From NCBI GenBank assembly GCA_963675955.2, contig CAXXVR010000007.1:952890-1016889 (forward strand): a stretch of 64,000 bases of DNA, given 5' to 3'. Origin of the DNA: Desulfocicer sp963675955 (GTDB taxonomy: Bacteria; Desulfobacterota; Desulfobacteria; Desulfobacterales; Desulfobacteraceae). Below the pieces are notes generated by a model. It made no database searches. It was not told the origin of the DNA and saw nothing but the letters and a program-made list of their open reading frames with translations. The position numbers and the translations under genes are program-made. Of the stretch, positions 60,773-64,000 are shown piece after piece (within the stretch, counting starts at the first letter, position 1; each line of letters opens with the position of its first letter).

Positions 60773-63450
60773 CTATTCCCTATCTGCCGCTTTTAATGCA
60801 GCCAAAACTTTATCCGGTGTGGCAGGCAAATCACTAATCAATACGCCACAGGCATCTTTAATGGCATTGATCACCGCCGGGGCCGTTGAAACCATGGCCA
60901 TCTCTCCCACCCCAGTGGCACCCAGTGTCCCCCGGGTTCTGGGGGTTTCCTGAATCACCGTTTCCATTTCAAAGGCAGTTTTCATGGTGGGGAACTTAAA
61001 GGTTCGCCAGTCCATAGTCTCTCCGGCAATAAACTCTTCCCGCAGGGCATACCCCACCCCCATGTCCATACCACCTTCCAGTTGTCCTGTCAGGTTATTG
61101 GGGTTAATTACCACACCTGCATCAACAGCTGTGGTCATCTTCACCACCCGGACTTCACCGGTTTCGGTATTGACCTCCACCTCAGCCAGCTGAACGGCGT
61201 GAACATCGGATTCTGAAGATGGACCCTGGCCGGTCTCCGGATCGAGGGGGGCGGTTTCAATGGTAGAGCGGTGACCCACATAGCGCGTGGGAACATCGGC
61301 GGCTTTAAATGCCTCAAATGTTTTAGCTCCCACCTCATCCATGGCTTTTTTCAACTGCTCCAGAGCAAGCACCGTGGCCCCTCCGATCATCAGGGTTACC
61401 CGGCTTCCCGATGCCGGACCTGCCGCAGCGGTTTTTGCCGTGGTGCGGGTCACAGCCCGAACCTTGTCAAGGGGCAGTTCCAGTACCTGGGCTGCCAACT
61501 GGGTGAGCATGGAATCATTTCCCTCTCCGGGATCTGCTGCTGCAGCATATACGGTGACCCCGTCGTCGGGTTCCAGTTCCACTGCGGAAATGGATTTATC
61601 TCCGGGAAAACCAATGCCGAAGGCAGCGGCACCCAGGCCCACGCCCCGCTTGATGTGTCCCTTGCTGTCATGGGCTGCAGCATCTGCCATGGCCCTGTCA
61701 TAATTGGGTTTAATGGCATCGCACAGTTCGGGAAAGGGCCATTGAATGACCTGATGCCCTGTGGCTTTGGTCAATCCCGGCGCCAGGCTGTTTAACTTTC
61801 TGAATGCCAGAGGGTCCATACCAAATTTGTGCGCCAGAAGATCCATGGTGCATTCCAGAGCATAATGGGCCTGTGGAGGACCCGCTCCCCTTGCGGCACT
61901 TCCCCAGGGATTATTGCTGTAAATCAACTTGGAAGAAACGTTGATATTGGGAATATAATAAGAACTTGAAAGCATATGGAGTGCACGGTTGATAATGACA
62001 TTACCAATGGAAATTATAGGCCCCGTTGTCAACGGTTATATCCATTTCCAAAGCGGTTAGCTTACCTTTATCATCGGCTCCCATCTTGATTTTCATATCA
62101 AATGGTATGGCGTTTGGAAGTGATAAGCATGGATTCTGCAATGCTTGGCCGGTAACGCACAGGACAGTTGAATTTCAAAGCTGCAGCAGCGGCAATGCCT
62201 TCGGTGAATATCTCAAGTTTTATACCGAACTGTCCCCCTGAAAAGGGTTCTTCATAGCGAATGTTCTCAAACCCAGGGCTTCTTGAAGCATTGACATGTG
62301 AAGATGGATATTAATACCCCGGCCCATGACCACCAGGGTGGCATCTTCACCCTCACCTTCCATATAGGCCACGCTGTTTTCCGGCTCCATGGGAGCCTGG
62401 TGGTTAATTTGGGTGGAAAAATGTTCTTCCACAACAAAGGCTGCATCGGCAAACCCTTTGACGGCATCTCCCTTGATCATGGGCTGACTAAAGCAAAGAT
62501 TGGGTCTATCAGGATGAATCTGCATGGCATCCGGTGCCAATGCTGCATCCGTAGTTCTCATCTCCGGCAGGAGTGCATAGTCCACCTTTACAGCATCCAC
62601 GGCAGCCAGGGCCTGTTCCCTGGTCTGGGCTACCACCACGGCAACGGCATCGCCCAGGGTTCGCACCCTGTCTTCACAGATCACCGGTCGATCGCCCACA
62701 ATGTATTTTAATCTATTAGTACCTTAATGTCAGCGGCAGTCAAGCTTCCAACAAATCCGGGCATTTTTTCAGCTTCGGTGAAATCAATATTTTTAATTTC
62801 CGCATGGAAATGGGGACTTCGTACCACTGCAATTTCAAGGGCGCCGGGCATGGTGATATCTGCCCCAAACTGTGCTGTGCCACAGGCCTTTAAAAGGGCT
62901 GAAGGTCTGACATGGGAAACTCCCATTTTGGCATCGGTGGGTTTGGGTCGAATCTCGTCGGGGTTAATTCTTTTCTCAGGAATCTGGCTGCCAGTTGAAC
63001 GGCTTCAATGATCTTTGCATAACCTGTGCAGCGACAGATATTGCGACGAAGGGCATGCTTGATCTCCTCAACACTGGGATCAAGGTTGACATCCAGAAGT
63101 GCCTTGGTGGCCATGATCATACCCGGCGTACAGAATCCACACTGAATGGCCCCGGCAAGGGCAAAGGCCTCCTGAATCAGGTGGGGGTTTTCCGGTGTCC
63201 CCAGACCTTCAACAGAGATCACCTTGGCTCCTTCAAGCTTCTGAACCTTTGTAAGGCAGGATAATACCGCTTTTTTGTTAACAATAACCGTGCAGGCCCC
63301 ACATTGACCCTTTCGATCACAAGACTGTTTGGCTCCTGTCAGGTGCAGATGCTCCCGCAACAGATCCAACAGAACCATATTTTCGTCGGCAACCACCTGC
63401 TTCGCCTGTCCATTAATGGTTAAATTAATTTTTTTCAATTGTCTCCCCAT
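60773..63450 (-). pseudogene. mop: Mop-type molybdenum aldehyde oxidoreductase, five apparent frameshifts
   Basis: Four frames together make one xanthine-oxidase-family protein of about 890 residues, close to the 907 of Desulfovibrio gigas Mop. The N-terminal part has both [2Fe-2S] domains (CDRKGQCGACTV with a later Cys, then CGFCTPGM and RRNICRCTGY). The molybdenum domains follow: FGADITMPGALEIAVVRSPH, GDRPVICEDRVR, MEPENSVAYMEGEG, GPPQAHYALE and the catalytic-Glu region GATGVGEMAM. Frame changes are needed near 62920, 62721, 62267, 62105 and 62008, each one base in or near a short homopolymer. No frame has a nonsense codon outside these shifts. The enzyme oxidises aldehydes to acids. The likely start may be a TTG at 63438, after GGGGAG. 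Confidence 0.85.
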
Positions 63451-63495
63451 AATGTTATAATATGCTTAAAACAAGTCGGCAAAATAAAGTACCAT

Positions 63496-63508
63496 TATCA
63501 TAATGATA
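63496..63508. promoter_or_regulatory. A/T-rich palindrome upstream of mop
   Basis: TATCATAATGATA is a perfect 13-base dyad (6-1-6), 46 bases upstream of the mop ATG and just upstream of TATTAT/TATAAC-like -10 sequences near 63460-63470. It may be an operator; it vaguely resembles metal-regulator half-sites, which is not enough to name a regulator. Confidence 0.4.
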
Positions 63509-64000
63509 TAATGCAGTTACTATATTCATGATCTGTAATTGTCAATGAAATTCACAAACACCTAGAATGATGTTATAAACAAAACCGATAATGACTATAA
63601 ATAACCACGCAATGGATAAATAAACCCATGGCTTACTCACAGCAACCAAAACTCCGGGAAACGGGCATCCAATTATGGCAGCTGACCGGCCTATACGGCC
63701 AATCCCAGTTCTGATTATTGAAGTATTTGAATCAAATTTTTCCGAAAATGCTCAAAGCTTATTTCATGTATGGTAATCGATCAGGAAATGCACCATCTCA
63801 CCTTGGATCAAATGCGAATTTTTTGCTGAATTTGAGTATTAGCTGGAAAATGCCAGAAATCATATCGAATAATCGCTATCAGAAAACAATCAATGTCTCA
63901 AAAGACGAGAAACAGCTTTTTGATTTCAGCTTGCATTACCATCCCACAATTTTATCGAACATATGATCAGTGAAGTTATCAAGCTGTAAATAACGGCAGC
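63509..64000. other. A/T-rich region at the window end, no convincing gene
   Basis: An 82-codon frame (63718-63966 plus) and a short one beginning MAYSQQPKLRETGIQLWQLT near 63629 have no family resemblance that I can see. A GGCC-TATAC-GGCC hairpin lies at about 63682-63695. The sequence may hold a decayed gene that continues beyond the window. Confidence 0.35.

Noticed and set aside
63718..63966. 82-codon plus-strand frame at the window end
   Set aside because: It is A/T-rich, with no recognisable motif or ribosome site; it might belong to a decayed gene but cannot be supported.
1..64000. CRISPR arrays, rRNA and tRNA genes
   Set aside because: No regularly spaced repeat array was found, and no tRNA or rRNA sequence was recognised by eye; a covariance search would be needed to exclude a tRNA.

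Overview
The window looks like chromosome of a strictly anaerobic Desulfobacterota bacterium, most likely a Desulfobacterales/Desulfobacteraceae sulfate reducer. The signs are a Mop-type molybdenum aldehyde oxidoreductase, a DsrC/TusE-type protein, an iron-sulfur flavoprotein, a persulfide-type metallo-beta-lactamase/rhodanese protein, and many two-component systems around DASS-type anion transporters. This placement is inferred from gene content; no rRNA or tRNA gene was seen.

Layout. 0-9 kb: 3' end of a hybrid histidine kinase, dut, an iron-sulfur flavoprotein, a LysR regulator divergent from pruA, a diguanylate cyclase and an MBL-rhodanese protein. 9-15.8 kb: a complete phosphate operon transcribed leftwards (pstS-pstC-pstA-pstB-phoU-phoB-phoR) with a clear Pho box. 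16-22.8 kb: an AMP-forming acyl-CoA synthetase, a patch of mobile-element debris, then sbcD-sbcC. 23-32.8 kb: a large PAS/GAF hybrid kinase, alkaline phosphatase, a molybdopterin oxidoreductase, a CaCA-type exchanger, an orphan PstS-like protein, and a junction of broken genes (EptA-like and GlpD-like fragments). 32.8-35.8 kb: an ABC importer behind a sigma70-like promoter with an upstream palindrome.

36-57 kb is the most distinctive part. It holds one NtrC-type regulator, three transmembrane kinases (two Cache-like), a REC-kinase, four stand-alone receiver proteins, a REC-CBS protein, a CBS-ACT protein, two DASS transporters with extracytoplasmic insertions, two universal stress proteins, an acyl-CoA-synthetase/GNAT fusion, a Yip1-like protein and a 50-residue membrane protein. 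A near-consensus sigma54 promoter precedes the last kinase-receiver-DASS operon. I infer that receivers act on transport or metabolism by protein contact, with transcription controlled by the NtrC-type protein.

57.8-63.5 kb: an Fsr-like MFS exporter, then a leftward mop / TusE-like / cysteine desulfurase operon. Its mop gene carries five apparent single-base frameshifts and its desulfurase gene one, all near short homopolymers, which means either local sequence error or recent decay.

Several dispersed repeat families run through the window: a long hairpin repeat after stop codons; a repeat ending in an RBS and start codon; TIR-bounded MITE-like elements; REP-like 'AATTCCGGGGACACCAT' units; and a palindrome inserted in frame within sbcD.
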